A stretch of DNA of 19,109 bases from CALGLS01 sp047626155 (GCA_047626155.1 JBLHRR010000108.1:1-19109), one strand, 5' to 3'. Shown: positions 1 through 7,493, counted from the stretch's first letter. Translations and numbers: made by a program. The notes: generated from the letters alone by a model not told the origin.

Positions 1-138
1 TGCCCTGTTTCTATTTCGAGAAAATCACTGAAACTGACTTGTGCGGAAATTGAAGAGGTGAGGTATAAAGACAGTAAAAGAAGGCTTAGTTTTTTTATTG
101 TAAAATTCATGTTATTCTTTTTTCTACAGAAAGCGTAA
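1..138 (+). CDS. Possible C-terminal tail of an unknown gene cut by the window edge
   Basis: The frame starting at base 1 is open for 45 codons and ends with TAA at 136-138. The peptide is basic and then hydrophobic (…RYKDSKRRLSFFIVKF…). I recognise no family. It could be the end of a transposase or integrase, or it could be chance reading of AT-rich DNA. No start is needed because the gene would enter from outside the window. Confidence 0.2.
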   Translation, partial: CPVSISRKSLKLTCAEIEEVRYKDSKRRLSFFIVKFMLFFFLQKA

Positions 139-228
139 ATATACCAATTTTAAAAAACTTTTGCTTCGGAATTAAATGAGAATACAATAGTATGCTTTTC
201 TATTTATTTCATAACGAGTAAGAGGTGA

Positions 229-471
229 CTCGTTAGAAATAACGAAAGAGGCAATGCCGTTCCTTCTCTCGAAGTGGCTAAGAAAATTGCAGACGCTTTT
301 GAAGTTAGCCTCGACTACCTCACGGGCGAGGGCATCAACGTAAACATCGATAAACGTAACCTTAAAAGATTGGAAGAATTACAGCTACTAGATTCTAACA
401 AACAAAATACATTGTACGATCTTATTGATACTTATATTCGAGATGCTAAGGCGAGACTCGCTTACCAATAG
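229..471 (+). pseudogene. XRE-family helix-turn-helix regulator, 5'-decayed remnant
   Basis: The frame reads NERGNAVPSLEVAKKIADAF followed by EVSLDYLTGEG. This is the second half of an HTH_XRE domain (the 'yERG-avPsle-akkiAdaL-VsldyLtg' signature) plus a short helical tail ending at TAA…TAG 471. The usual first helices (LA-K-gvs…) are missing. A TGA at 226-228 closes the frame, and the nearest start inside it is a GTG at 274, in the middle of the domain. Upstream, 'aaataacgaaagagg' would restore the expected K-Y-E-R if one A were removed, so a 1-nt insertion plus a lost 5' end is likely. A full-length XRE protein of this type is about 100-115 residues. The remnant could not bind DNA by itself. 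The family call is confident; its status as a non-functional gene is inferred. Confidence 0.7.
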
Positions 472-473
472 AA

Positions 474-505
474 AAACCCCTGAGCACTCAGAGGTTTCCC
501 CTTTC
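474..505 (+). terminator. Rho-independent-type terminator after the XRE remnant
   Basis: An imperfect hairpin (AAACCCCTGAG / CTCAGAGGTTT, one C·A mismatch) starts three bases after the stop codon and is followed by a C/T-rich tract. It fits the end of the remnant regulator gene and could also serve the minus-strand lipoprotein genes ending at 543. Confidence 0.55.
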
Positions 506-542
506 TTTTATTATTTCTTACGTCGACCAAAGCTCGCAACAC

Positions 543-773
543 TCATTCATAATAACAATCACAACTTTCGTAACCGCCATTCGCAGGAATAAGCCCCTCC
601 GCTGCTATAAGGTGGCGCTCAGGATCATTTCCTTTGTATTTCCCTCTTTCTATTGTAATATTCCCAGCAACATCTACACATTCGCATACGTAATCATATT
701 CACTGACACAAGACTGAAAAGAAAAAATAAGAACAACAAATAATAACTTCAGTTGTAATTTCATTGCAATCAT
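543..773 (-). CDS. Small predicted lipoprotein, unknown function
   Basis: A 76-residue protein with a type II signal sequence: a hydrophobic stretch followed by F-Q-S-C, so Cys22 is the likely lipidated residue. The mature part is short and cysteine-rich (CVSEYDYVCECVD…ESCDCYYE), which suggests disulphides or a small metal site in the periplasm. ATG at 773 is the first start. An in-frame ATG three codons later (764) also leaves an intact signal peptide. It begins three bases after the stop of the next upstream lipoprotein gene, so the two are probably one transcript. It lies downstream of an RHS toxin-like tip on the same strand, where immunity proteins are often found, but nothing in the sequence proves that role. 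I recognise no family. Confidence 0.65.
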   Translation of the reverse strand: MIAMKLQLKLLFVVLIFSFQSCVSEYDYVCECVDVAGNITIERGKYKGNDPERHLIAAEGLIPANGGYESCDCYYE

Positions 774-776
774 AAT

Positions 777-1301
777 TTATTGGATAAAGGTATTAGTACT
801 GTCTGGCTTAGGGGCAAAGCTCTCTAACTCATAAAGCCAATCAATTTCAAAGACTTCATTTGTTCTATTATTAACTACTTCACGAATAGTAAAAGATGTG
901 TCTGAGAGTATTACTCCTCTACTAACAATCGTTTTAAGCGGATCATTCTGGAAGACAACCCATTGTTCTATTTTTATCTCATCATTAGAAATTTCGAATA
1001 TTCCCCAACGACTCTTATTATCTTTAAAGGTAGCAGCATCTTCCCATCCTCCAGCATCTCTAGACCTATCTATCTTCTCTTGATCTATTGCACCCGGGTC
1101 TATCATGACTCCATCTCTATAGAAAAAAAATGAACTTAATATTTCTCCCGCACTATCTCTATGAAGGTACAAACCTGCATGAATATTCAACTCATTCCCA
1201 ATGTATGATGCCTTAAACAATTCGGCTCCTTCATCGTCTTTATTACATGAAAGTATTAAACACATAATCAACATGCAAAAGAGGAATATTCTAACTCTCA
1301 T
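777..1301 (-). CDS. Predicted lipoprotein downstream of an RHS tip, possible immunity protein
   Basis: A 174-residue protein. The N-terminus MRVRIFLFCMLIMCLILSCN is a clear lipoprotein signal with Cys19 as the acceptor, followed by the polar NKDDE tail usual for Bacteroidota lipoproteins. The mature region is acidic and looks beta-rich (…IKIEQWVVFQND…FTIREVVNN…); I recognise no family. The gene lies 21 bases after the stop of the RHS C-terminal cassette on the same strand, and its stop is three bases before the start of the next small lipoprotein, so the three form one block. Position after an RHS tip is typical of immunity genes, and a lipid-anchored periplasmic inhibitor is possible. That is inference from neighbours only; it could equally be an unrelated lipoprotein. 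Confidence 0.7.
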   Translation of the reverse strand: MRVRIFLFCMLIMCLILSCNKDDEGAELFKASYIGNELNIHAGLYLHRDSAGEILSSFFFYRDGVMIDPGAIDQEKIDRSRDAGGWEDAATFKDNKSRWGIFEISNDEIKIEQWVVFQNDPLKTIVSRGVILSDTSFTIREVVNNRTNEVFEIDWLYELESFAPKPDSTNTFIQ

Positions 1302-1322
1302 TAGCTCAAATTTTAATTAATT

Positions 1323-2204
1323 TTACCAAAGGCCAGACCCTGGCCCATTTCCGAAATACCAATAGAACTCATTATATTCTTCTTTCTCCTGAAACCAATG
1401 AGCATTTGGTAGCCCATCGTGTATCAGTTCATTTTGAACTTTAGCTCTAAATCTTTCACTATCTTTACCAAGCCTTAGAAAACCAAATCTTAAATAAAAA
1501 GTACCAACTCGATATCTGTCAGGAGAACTTCCATTTTTACTCACATAAGTTTCATGGCCATTAACCATTTCTGATTCAGGTTTACCAAATCTATTCAACG
1601 GATCACCTGTCCCCATGTTTGCCCCAATGCTCAAAAAAGGACCTAAATTAATTTGCCCTGCACCCGTTCTCCAACGATCACCTCCATCACCCATCTTTAA
1701 GCCAAAGACGTTTCCTATATCTCTTACTGCTCCAGGCCACCAATCATTCTGATATTTTGCGTTTAAAAGAAACCCGCCTAATCTTACCATTCCCGTTGTC
1801 TGACTTGTTGAGTTCCCGTCTCTATCCTTGCTAGAATATGTTGTAGAAGTTAGAGCAAACTTATTAAAAAATGATACTTCTCTTCCTTTCGATGTTTGCC
1901 ATCCTTGAACCATTCCGTCATAAGATCCAGAACCACTAAAATAATCTGCACCAAAATGCCCCCGATAACTAAATGGCATACTCTGAGGAAGACCTATTGA
2001 AGTTTCAAACCCCCAACTCCCATCACTGAATCCTAAATTAAATTTAACTGCGATAGGTGAAATATGTTTTTGAAGTTCATATCCAAAATTCGTAAAGAAT
2101 AAAAAGTCTCCCTCTGGGTCAATAATCTTTATTGGGTTATTACCCATACTGTTGTACGGCGTCATCCCATAAAAACTCTCCGCCTTCGGATCAACCTGGC
2201 TAAA
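1323..2204 (-). pseudogene. Orphan RHS C-terminal cassette with a toxin-23-like tip
   Basis: The frame downstream of a TGA at 2205-2207 reads FSQVDPKAESFYGMTPYNSM and then GNNPIKIIDPEGD, the conserved end of an RHS-repeat core. Variable toxin tips begin after this point. The remaining part (about 260 residues) is a tip domain. Features such as GDGGDRWRTGAG…GPFLSIGANMGTGDP, the RYRVGTFYLRFGFLRLG stretch and the YWYFGNGPGSGLW C-terminus resemble the polymorphic toxin type 23 (Ntox23) family of predicted RNases; that assignment is from memory and only moderately sure. The RHS shell of more than 1000 residues is absent. The upstream frame carries DPS then the TGA where 'DPxxGRFSQVDP' is expected. 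An internal ATG at 2165 would give a 280-residue ORF, but without the RHS shell it has no delivery module. It is probably a displaced, silent tip kept as recombination stock, or a relic. Confidence 0.75.
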
Positions 2205-2212
2205 TCATGATG

Positions 2213-2264
2213 GATCAGGGTTTCCTACTAACGTAAGTGGACGCAAATTAAGGGACCCCTGATC
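2213..2264. repeat. Short inverted repeat (GATCAGGG…CCCTGATC) at the RHS truncation point
   Basis: GATCAGGG at 2213-2220 is exactly inverted at 2257-2264, with partly matching inner flanks (TTTCC against GGACC). It begins six bases beyond the stop that truncates the RHS frame. The centre (GTAAGTGGACGCAAATTAAG) looks like the inner end of some insertion sequences, so this may be a small scar of a mobile element that removed the RHS core. I cannot name the element, and chance cannot be excluded. Confidence 0.3.
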
Positions 2265-2306
2265 TACCCACTATAAATGACAGAGTACCATTATTAATTT
2301 AATTAA

Positions 2307-3326
2307 TTACGACTCCACTTCCATCTCCACGATAGGCTTCAAATGATACGTAAATTGAATATCCTTCTTATAATTTACCCTTTCCGTTTCTGACAAGAAC
2401 ACTTCTCCTAAAAGCCCTTCCCCTCTAGTAAGCCAGAAGTTTTCATAGACCTGAACTTTGGTATAAAGAACCAAATAATCGAATGACTCCCAATCATCCA
2501 CTATGAAATGTTTGGTTGGAAATTTAGTGGGGTGTTCCCCTTTTTCAAGAAAAGGTTTTAGTACTTTTTGTACATTGAAAATTTCGCCAATAATTCTTTC
2601 CGGATAAGTGAGCTTAGCATTTCTAACATCACTAACCCCATTCGGAAAATCACTTTGTTTTATTAAACTCGCATCCAATATTACATTATGTGGAATCAAA
2701 GTAGTATCCGGATCTACTTGCGGCAATAGGTTTAATAGAATAGGGACAAAACATTCTCGTTGTAATCCAGCGTCCAGGGTTTCACTGAACAAAATATGGT
2801 AATGCTCTCCTTCCGGAATTTTATAAGTCACTGCATCTGCTTCTCGGTAATCTAGCACATAATCCTGCAAGTCCAGATTCTCTGTAAGCTGTTTTGTTTT
2901 TTCCAGCGATAAATTATTTATTTCTAATAGGGTAAACTTTACTTCATCTGGCCGGAAGAAGGGAGCGATCAATGTAAAGAATGGAGCATAGGGACCACAG
3001 CCTGCGTACAATATCTTTATGGTCGTTTCTGGGTATGCTGCCTGCTTATCATGGATGAGTTTTATCATCGCTCTGAAGAACTGAAGCGTTCGTGGATAGT
3101 CCAATAGACAAAGAGCAGTCTGATTGGTAGAGATCGCTTTTCCAACCTTCGCATGAATTTGCGTCTCCAGATCTTCCTCTTTACTAAACCCAGTTATCCC
3201 GGTATATTCCTCATATATTTTGTGAATGGTTGATATGGTTTCTACGACTTTCTCTTCTGATATCTGTTCGTTAAGTAAAGGAGTGACAATTGATTTTATG
3301 TCTGGCTTTATTTGCGGTAATGGCAT
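2307..3326 (-). CDS. Class I SAM-dependent methyltransferase (protein-arginine-methyltransferase-like core)
   Basis: A 339-residue cytosolic protein with no signal peptide. The Rossmann methyltransferase core is visible. Motif I is ILYAGCGPYAPFF (residues 105-117), which binds SAM. An acidic residue at the end of strand 2 (TLLEINN, Glu135) would hold the ribose. DYREADA (159-165) follows strand 3. LFSETLDAGL (179-188) sits where arginine methyltransferases carry the double-E loop, here S-E-T-L-D. The first ~100 residues are a helical N-terminal region and the last ~130 a beta-rich C-terminal part, the general layout of PRMT-like enzymes. The substrate cannot be told. ATG 3326 is the only good start. 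The gene stands alone, with no co-directional neighbour within 400 bases upstream. It appears intact, unlike its neighbours on both sides. Confidence 0.75.
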   Translation of the reverse strand: MPLPQIKPDIKSIVTPLLNEQISEEKVVETISTIHKIYEEYTGITGFSKEEDLETQIHAKVGKAISTNQTALCLLDYPRTLQFFRAMIKLIHDKQAAYPETTIKILYAGCGPYAPFFTLIAPFFRPDEVKFTLLEINNLSLEKTKQLTENLDLQDYVLDYREADAVTYKIPEGEHYHILFSETLDAGLQRECFVPILLNLLPQVDPDTTLIPHNVILDASLIKQSDFPNGVSDVRNAKLTYPERIIGEIFNVQKVLKPFLEKGEHPTKFPTKHFIVDDWESFDYLVLYTKVQVYENFWLTRGEGLLGEVFLSETERVNYKKDIQFTYHLKPIVEMEVES

Positions 3327-3622
3327 AAAGAGGTTTTGTCGGAGTCATCCGGATTACATGTTTAAATAAAAATCCAAGATACAAGGATAAGCTCGGATCT
3401 TGGGGTTTTAATTTTAAATCTTAATTCTTTCTTTTAGAGTAAGTATTTCTTATTATTTGATTAAAACTTAGTACGTCGATAAAATAGCAATTCCTGACTT
3501 CTAGCAAATCGATATTCGAGCTTCGCTAAGCAAAGCAGTCCCAAGCCCAACTTGTCCCCTCCCCTCGATTATACAGCTTAGAACAATCCCGTAATTTCCA
3601 AGAAAAGGAAAAGCCCTTACCG
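3327..3622. other. Intergenic stretch with a weak hairpin
   Basis: Divergent spacer between the methyltransferase (minus) and the decayed plus-strand zone. The only structure seen is CCAAGAT at 3374-3380 inverted as ATCTTGG at 3397-3403, with a 16-base loop and a T-rich flank on the plus side. TATCCTTG, read on the minus strand at about 3381-3389, is a poor match to a -7 element for the methyltransferase. I see no ORF or RNA gene here. Confidence 0.4.
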
Positions 3623-3653
3623 TTGGTGCTTTTTTAGAATATGCCTACCTTTG
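3623..3653 (+). promoter_or_regulatory. Bacteroidota-type promoter (TTG…TACCTTTG)
   Basis: TACCTTTG at 3646-3653 is an exact match to the Bacteroidota -7 consensus TAnnTTTG. TTG at 3623-3625 lies 20 bases upstream, suitable for the -33 element. Transcription would start near 3660 and give an 80-base leader before the ATG at 3737. A related sequence (26 of 33 bases identical, including TAGAATATGC between the boxes) lies at 4354-4386. Confidence 0.6.
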
Positions 3654-3736
3654 GGACCAAACGCTGAACGCAATTTCATTTTCATAAATGTATTGTTGGC
3701 GATCTTGAATAAGATTACAAATAAGAAACACTACAT

Positions 3737-4098
3737 ATGAATATTAAGTGCTTCATTTTAACAATTTTACTGAGTCTTCAATTTCATTTCTTAAATGCCC
3801 AAAGTGATGAATTTTATATTCCATATCAATTAAATGAGGAATGGGGTATTGTAGATACTAATGAACTTTTCATTTTACAAGTGGTGGAGTCAAACTTAAC
3901 GTTCCAGAAGAATTCACGATCGGAACAGGAGTCATGGCTGGTTATAAGGTGGTTGGGAAAAAAGGTTTTTTACTTGAACTCTCTGCCGGAGCACATCGCA
4001 TTCATCTTTTAAAAGGCAAAGTCTTTGATCGAGGTTCAAATACTGGCGGTATAGTTCGACTAATGATTGGCTATCAAATTAATTGGAAAAAACCTTAA
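3737..4098 (+). pseudogene. Frameshifted secreted protein: WG-repeat-like start, outer-membrane-like end
   Basis: ATG 3737 opens with a good signal peptide (MNIKCFILTILLSLQFHFLN then AQ). The next segment, IPYQLNEEWGIVDTNELFI, resembles a WG beta repeat ('l.gkWGiIDt.G.fii'). From about 3865 the sensible protein is in the +2 frame: TSGGVKLNVPEEFTIGTGVM, AGYKVVGKKGFLLELSAGAH and RIHLLKGKVFD…IVRLMIGYQINW, ending at TAA 4096-4098. That second part has the amphipathic 'GxGYKxVxKxGFLLELSxGxxR…IGYxI' pattern of the last strands of small Bacteroidota outer-membrane barrels (DUF3575-like). A net 1-base shift near 3862-3880 separates the parts. Either one short protein suffered an indel, or two gene ends were fused by recombination. 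The 91-residue single-frame ORF (3737-4012) is therefore not a credible product. Confidence 0.5.
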
Positions 4099-4136
4099 CT
4101 ACTGTAGACGCTCACCCCTTATAAATTTATTAGTAA

Positions 4137-4472
4137 AGAATCCAAGCTGATGGCAGAGGAGTTTCTAAGGGAACGAAGCTATTCACAGTTGCTATGGCTT
4201 GCAATGCGATAAAGGATGTAAACGGAGCTGACAATTATGTTTTTTCGAATAGCCTGACAAATGAAATAGTGCTATTGGTTTCAAAAGATGGTAAGAAATG
4301 GATTGCGGATGGAACCTTTCGTGATTCCTTGCAAGGCTTTATAAACTCCCCCCTTGCTGCGTTTCTAGAATATGCTTATCTTGGGCGTTCCCATATAATT
4401 TTTCTTTATGCGTTTGCTATGGCAAACAAAATTGACAATTATAATAACACCAGAGGACCTCACAAAGTGTAA
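4137..4472 (+). pseudogene. Unassigned ORF, probable gene fragment
   Basis: After a TAA at 4134-4136 the frame is open to TAA 4470-4472. ATG 4194 would start a 92-residue product. The part before about 4340 reads like real protein (TKLFTVAMACNAIKDVNGAD then NYVFSNSLTNEIVLLVSKDG), and this protein-like sequence continues upstream of the ATG to about 4149, so the ATG is not the original start. The last ~35 codons overlap a promoter-like sequence at 4354-4384 and look like chance reading. I recognise no family. It is best seen as a truncated relic between two other pseudogenes. Confidence 0.3.
4354..4384 (+). promoter_or_regulatory. Second promoter-like copy upstream of the glycosidase pseudogene
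   Basis: TTG at 4354-4356 and TATCTTGG at 4377-4384 have the same 20-base spacing as the promoter at 3623-3653, and the spacer keeps TAGAATATGC. The -7 box differs from TAnnTTTG by one base. It lies 105 bases before ATG 4490 and would have driven the GH113-like gene. Confidence 0.4.
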
Positions 4473-4489
4473 ACGAAACAAGCAAAAAA

Positions 4490-5614
4490 ATGAAAAGTAG
4501 CAATATCCAACGCTCAACATTCTCAATCATCCTACCCTTTGGATTGCTATGCTGTCTTTTCATTTTCTCACAATGGCGCACAATAAATGAAACCTTTGAC
4601 GATCAGTGGCATTCGGCAGTCAAAAATAAAACAACAGGACTACAAAATCCAGATAGTCTCTAAAACAAACAAAAAGGAGCTCACATTTTCGGACACCTTG
4701 ACTCTACGAATCTGCAACCGTTCCTCCATAATAATTTTGACTGGATCACCCTTGTCCCCTATGGCGACCAAAAAAACCACGATAGTCCAAGTATGAACTA
4801 TTATCGAGGAGATAGTTTACGAATGATTCGAAGAGATTCCGCTTGGACAAGTCAAATAGATTTAGCACATTCCTATGGGTTTAAAGTCTTCCTGAAACCG
4901 CACATCTGGTTGCACGATCCTGCTAGTGGAAAATAGCGTTCTGATATCTTCCCTAGTAATGAAGACAACTGGGAAGAATGGAAAAAAAGTTATCGGGAGT
5001 TCATTATATACTAGGCAAAAATGGCAGAAAAAAATAAAGTCGAATTGTTTTGTATCGGTACAGAACTAACCAGACTCTCCACTGAGAAATCTGATTATTG
5101 GAAAAATCTCATCCAGGAAGTTCGAAGTATTTATTCCGGGAAAATAACCTATGCTGCCAATTGGTACAATGAATTTGAAAAAATAACTTTTTGGGAAGAC
5201 TTAGATTTCATTGGCATTCAGGCTTATTTTCCTTTGGTGAAAAACGAAAACCCGACCGTTCAACAAATTTCAAAAGGTTGGAAAAAACATCTCTCAGACA
5301 TAACATCCGTTCATCAAAAATACAATCGAAAAATACTGTTTACAGAAATGGGCTATAAAAGCACGCCGGACAGCGCCATCGAGCCCTGGCAATGGATTGA
5401 CTATTCTGAAGTTCAAGACAAAACCATTTCTACCGAAACACAAGCCAATTGTTACGAAGCTTTTTTCAATACGTTTTGGAAAAAAGATTGGTTTGCAGGC
5501 GTTCACATCTGGCAAATGAGAAGCGATTTTGTGAAAGGCCGTGGGAAAAGTGATTTAGATTTTACGCCGCAGGGGAAGCCCGCAGAAAGTATTATTGCGA
5601 AAGAGTTTGAGTAG
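4490..5614 (+). pseudogene. GH113-like TIM-barrel glycoside hydrolase, interrupted by three in-frame stops
   Basis: From ATG 4490 one continuous frame covers a full-length protein of about 375 codons: an N-terminal membrane or signal segment (FSIILPFGLLCCLFIFS), DWITLVPYG, FKVFLKPHIWL, LFCIGTEL, YAANWYNEFEKITFWEDLDF then IGIQAYFPL, ILFTEMGY and GVHIWQM. These are hallmarks of GH113-like beta-mannanase-type TIM barrels. The Glu of GTEL (codon 5063-5065) and the Glu of TEMGY (5345-5347) are the expected acid/base and nucleophile. Three stops interrupt it: TAA 4661-4663, TAG 4934-4936 (GK*RSD, where related proteins as I recall them have Trp, so TGG to TAG) and TAG 5012-5014 (where an aromatic residue is likely). 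No frameshift is needed. The longest open part, 5021-5614 (197 residues), lacks the first half of the barrel and is unlikely to fold. Stop reassignment is unlikely because neighbouring intact genes end normally in TAA, TAG or TGA. Confidence 0.8.
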
Positions 5615-5719
5615 CGGGCCCTCATTAATATTTAGAAGGTGGATGATAATTTGCTACAACCTCATTCGGCAGAAGTGTATGCATGGAAAAATACTTTCCT
5701 AAACAGTTCAAAGAATAAA

Positions 5720-5751
5720 AAAATCACTACTTCAATTAAGAAGTAGTGATT
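5720..5751 (-). terminator. Strong terminator of the ricin/PLAT-like gene
   Basis: Perfect 13-bp stem (AAATCACTACTTC / GAAGTAGTGATTT) with a 6-base AATTAA loop, 46 bases beyond the stop of the minus-strand gene. On the minus strand it runs into TTTTTTTATTCTT. The plus-strand flank is also T-rich, so it may work in both directions. Confidence 0.85.
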
Positions 5752-5797
5752 TCTATTCTAATCATTTACATGCAAAACTTAATACATAAGTCATTCC

Positions 5798-7303
5798 TTA
5801 TAAACTCAATGTTACATCTCCTACATTAGTCACTTTAACTCTTGGGCAGAATTCAAGATTTGAATTTCCGAAACTGAAGTTACCCATGTCCATTTTGTGA
5901 AAGCAGGAGCCAAAAAGGTTTAAGATAGAACTTATGATCGGAATATCTGCCTCACCTTTTACGGACTCTGCGGTCAAGGATAATTTATTGTTTTGACATT
6001 TGATCACTAAATCAAAATCTACGTCCACCTCAAAGTCAATTCCGTAGTGCGACTTCAAATCAAGATCAAAGTGAAGTTTATTAGCTGCTTTCTTCGTTGC
6101 CTCTACATATCTGTTACCATTTTTGTAACCATACGCTAAATCATTATTTCTCATTTCAGGGTCTGCGTACATCATGTGGCCTACATATGACTCCACCATG
6201 TTTTCCAAAGTGATGCGCTTGATAATTGAAGGAGGTAACCAAATGGCTCTGTTGCTATTCGAATGTTTCCATGTCGCAGAATTTCTTAGCGTTGAACCGG
6301 AGATATACAATCCTGGCCCCGGTGCAGCATCTCCATCAATACATTTGCGACCGGTGTATGATTTTCTAAAAATAGGAACTGGAGCGCCGTTTACTAGTAG
6401 TTCTATTTTGCTTATACACCAAGCATCATTTCCTTTGATTAAAAATTTCATAAACTTAATATCACCGATGGTCTTTATATTGGGATCAAGGATTTCATAG
6501 GTATCTGTCTTATTTTTCTCCCGGTCATTACCTCCATTGTTGAGGTAATAGATACTACTGGTTTTGTTGGTAAATCGAACTTGTAATTTACTATCTGAAT
6601 CAGCATTTTTAACCGTACTTGTTTTTACGCGAAGTTGAAGTCTCCATACCGCTACATTTTCAAAAGAAGGTCGGTATTCATCTGGAAGGTTGTAGCGTCC
6701 TGCAATTTTTGCTTTACTATAATCTACTGGATTTTTTGCAGAAGTAGCATCTCCCTGTGTTGTTGTTTGGCGCTTGGTACGACGATCTTTGGTTTTTGTT
6801 TTTACTGGCTTCAACTTCCATTTTTGAGATTTCGATTTATTAAAACCATATTGCCATACTGGTGTCTTTTTTACTTTGCCACCACCTTTTACATCCAGGT
6901 ACAAACCGCTCACTTTTGATTTAATGTAATAGTAGCCACCACCTGCTGATGTTAGTTTCCATTTCTGTGCATCTGTTCCATTTTTGGGATGGTTCCAAAT
7001 GATTGCTTTAGGGGATTTACTTCCTCCTCGTACATCAAGATACATTCCATTCAAACGAGACTTGATGTAGTAGTATCCTCTTCCTGCATCAACCAACATC
7101 CATTGTTGGGCATTTGTTTTATTAGGGGTATACATCCAAATAGGAGTTCCTGATTTTTTACTTCCCATCTTTACATCCAAATTTAAGCCGTTGACCTGAG
7201 ATTCAATGAAATACCACTTATTGGTTTTGAATGCTGCGTGCACATTGTTAACCATTGTTACTAATAAAATAAGAAGGACGGAAATTCTGATTAATGCTTT
7301 CAT
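5798..7303 (-). CDS. Secreted ricin-type beta-trefoil lectin with PLAT-like and novel C-terminal domains
   Basis: A 501-residue exported protein. The signal peptide is residues 1-23 (…MVNNVHA|AF). Residues 28-165 hold three trefoil repeats of the ricin family, each with YYYIKS…G-YLDV-GGS… and a closing Q-x-W at 66-68, 113-115 and 160-162. This fold usually binds sugars. A lysine/arginine-rich linker (166-182) follows. Residues 218-312 (LQLRVKTSTVKNADSDSKLQ…, NNGGNDREKNKTDTYEI, …GNDAWCISKIELLVNG) match the PLAT/LH2 beta-sandwich pattern. Residues 339-470 form a domain shared with the next gene (LR..A.W, PP, TL..M.ES, VDVDFDL.IK) that I do not recognise. There are several cysteines in the C-terminal half, and no catalytic motif was seen. 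It has its own upstream 72-bp element (7380-7451) and terminator (5720-5751), so it is monocistronic but co-regulated with its neighbours. Likely role: adhesion or glycan binding outside the cell (inferred). Confidence 0.85.
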   Translation of the reverse strand: MKALIRISVLLILLVTMVNNVHAAFKTNKWYFIESQVNGLNLDVKMGSKKSGTPIWMYTPNKTNAQQWMLVDAGRGYYYIKSRLNGMYLDVRGGSKSPKAIIWNHPKNGTDAQKWKLTSAGGGYYYIKSKVSGLYLDVKGGGKVKKTPVWQYGFNKSKSQKWKLKPVKTKTKDRRTKRQTTTQGDATSAKNPVDYSKAKIAGRYNLPDEYRPSFENVAVWRLQLRVKTSTVKNADSDSKLQVRFTNKTSSIYYLNNGGNDREKNKTDTYEILDPNIKTIGDIKFMKFLIKGNDAWCISKIELLVNGAPVPIFRKSYTGRKCIDGDAAPGPGLYISGSTLRNSATWKHSNSNRAIWLPPSIIKRITLENMVESYVGHMMYADPEMRNNDLAYGYKNGNRYVEATKKAANKLHFDLDLKSHYGIDFEVDVDFDLVIKCQNNKLSLTAESVKGEADIPIISSILNLFGSCFHKMDMGNFSFGNSNLEFCPRVKVTNVGDVTLSL

Positions 7304-7379
7304 TGTAAATAGTTTTAAAGATTAAATGCCTACTCTTTTATGGTTTTTCGGCGACGACCTTTTCGTTTTGATTACATTA

Positions 7380-7451
7380 CAAAGATGAAGGAAAACAGTC
7401 CGCTAAACATCCACCCTTTTGGGGATTGTATAAAAACCCTCATTTATGAGG
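7380..7451 (-). promoter_or_regulatory. Shared promoter/operator element, copy 1 (ricin/PLAT-like gene)
   Basis: Read on the minus strand: dyad 1 CCTCATAAATGAGG (7438-7451), dyad 2 ATCCCCAAAAGGGTGGAT (7409-7426), TTTA (7404-7407), 16 bases, then CATCTTTG (7380-7387), which resembles the Bacteroidota -7 box TAnnTTTG. The leader to ATG 7303 is about 70 bases. Copies 2 (8858-8929) and 3 (10175-10246) have identical spacing. In the 48 bases from TTTA to the end of dyad 1, copy 1 differs from copy 2 at 3 positions and from copy 3 at 5. Confidence 0.75.
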
Positions 7452-7460
7452 AGAAGGAAA

Positions 7461-7493
7461 AAGGAGCCACCCCGAAACTCGAGATGACTCCTT
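7461..7493 (-). terminator. Terminator of the 417-residue PLAT-like gene
   Basis: On the minus strand a 12-pair stem with several G·U pairs (GGAGTCATCTCG / CGGGGTGGCTCC) and a 5-base loop, flanked by AA/TT, runs into TTTTTCC. It lies 21 bases after the stop at 7515. It resembles the terminator at 9038-9066 (GAGTCATCT…GGCTC). Confidence 0.75.

Noticed and set aside
3520..3545. GCTTCGCTAAGC small palindrome
   Set aside because: Very short arms and no T-run or gene context; likely chance.
4587..4796. 69-residue ORF in the glycosidase region
   Set aside because: It is out of frame with the GH113-like pseudogene, which carries recognisable motifs across the same bases.
4490..5614. Alternative genetic code or stop read-through explaining the three in-frame stops
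   Set aside because: Intact neighbouring genes end at TAA, TAG or TGA without extended homology, and both TAA and TAG occur inside this frame. Decay is simpler.
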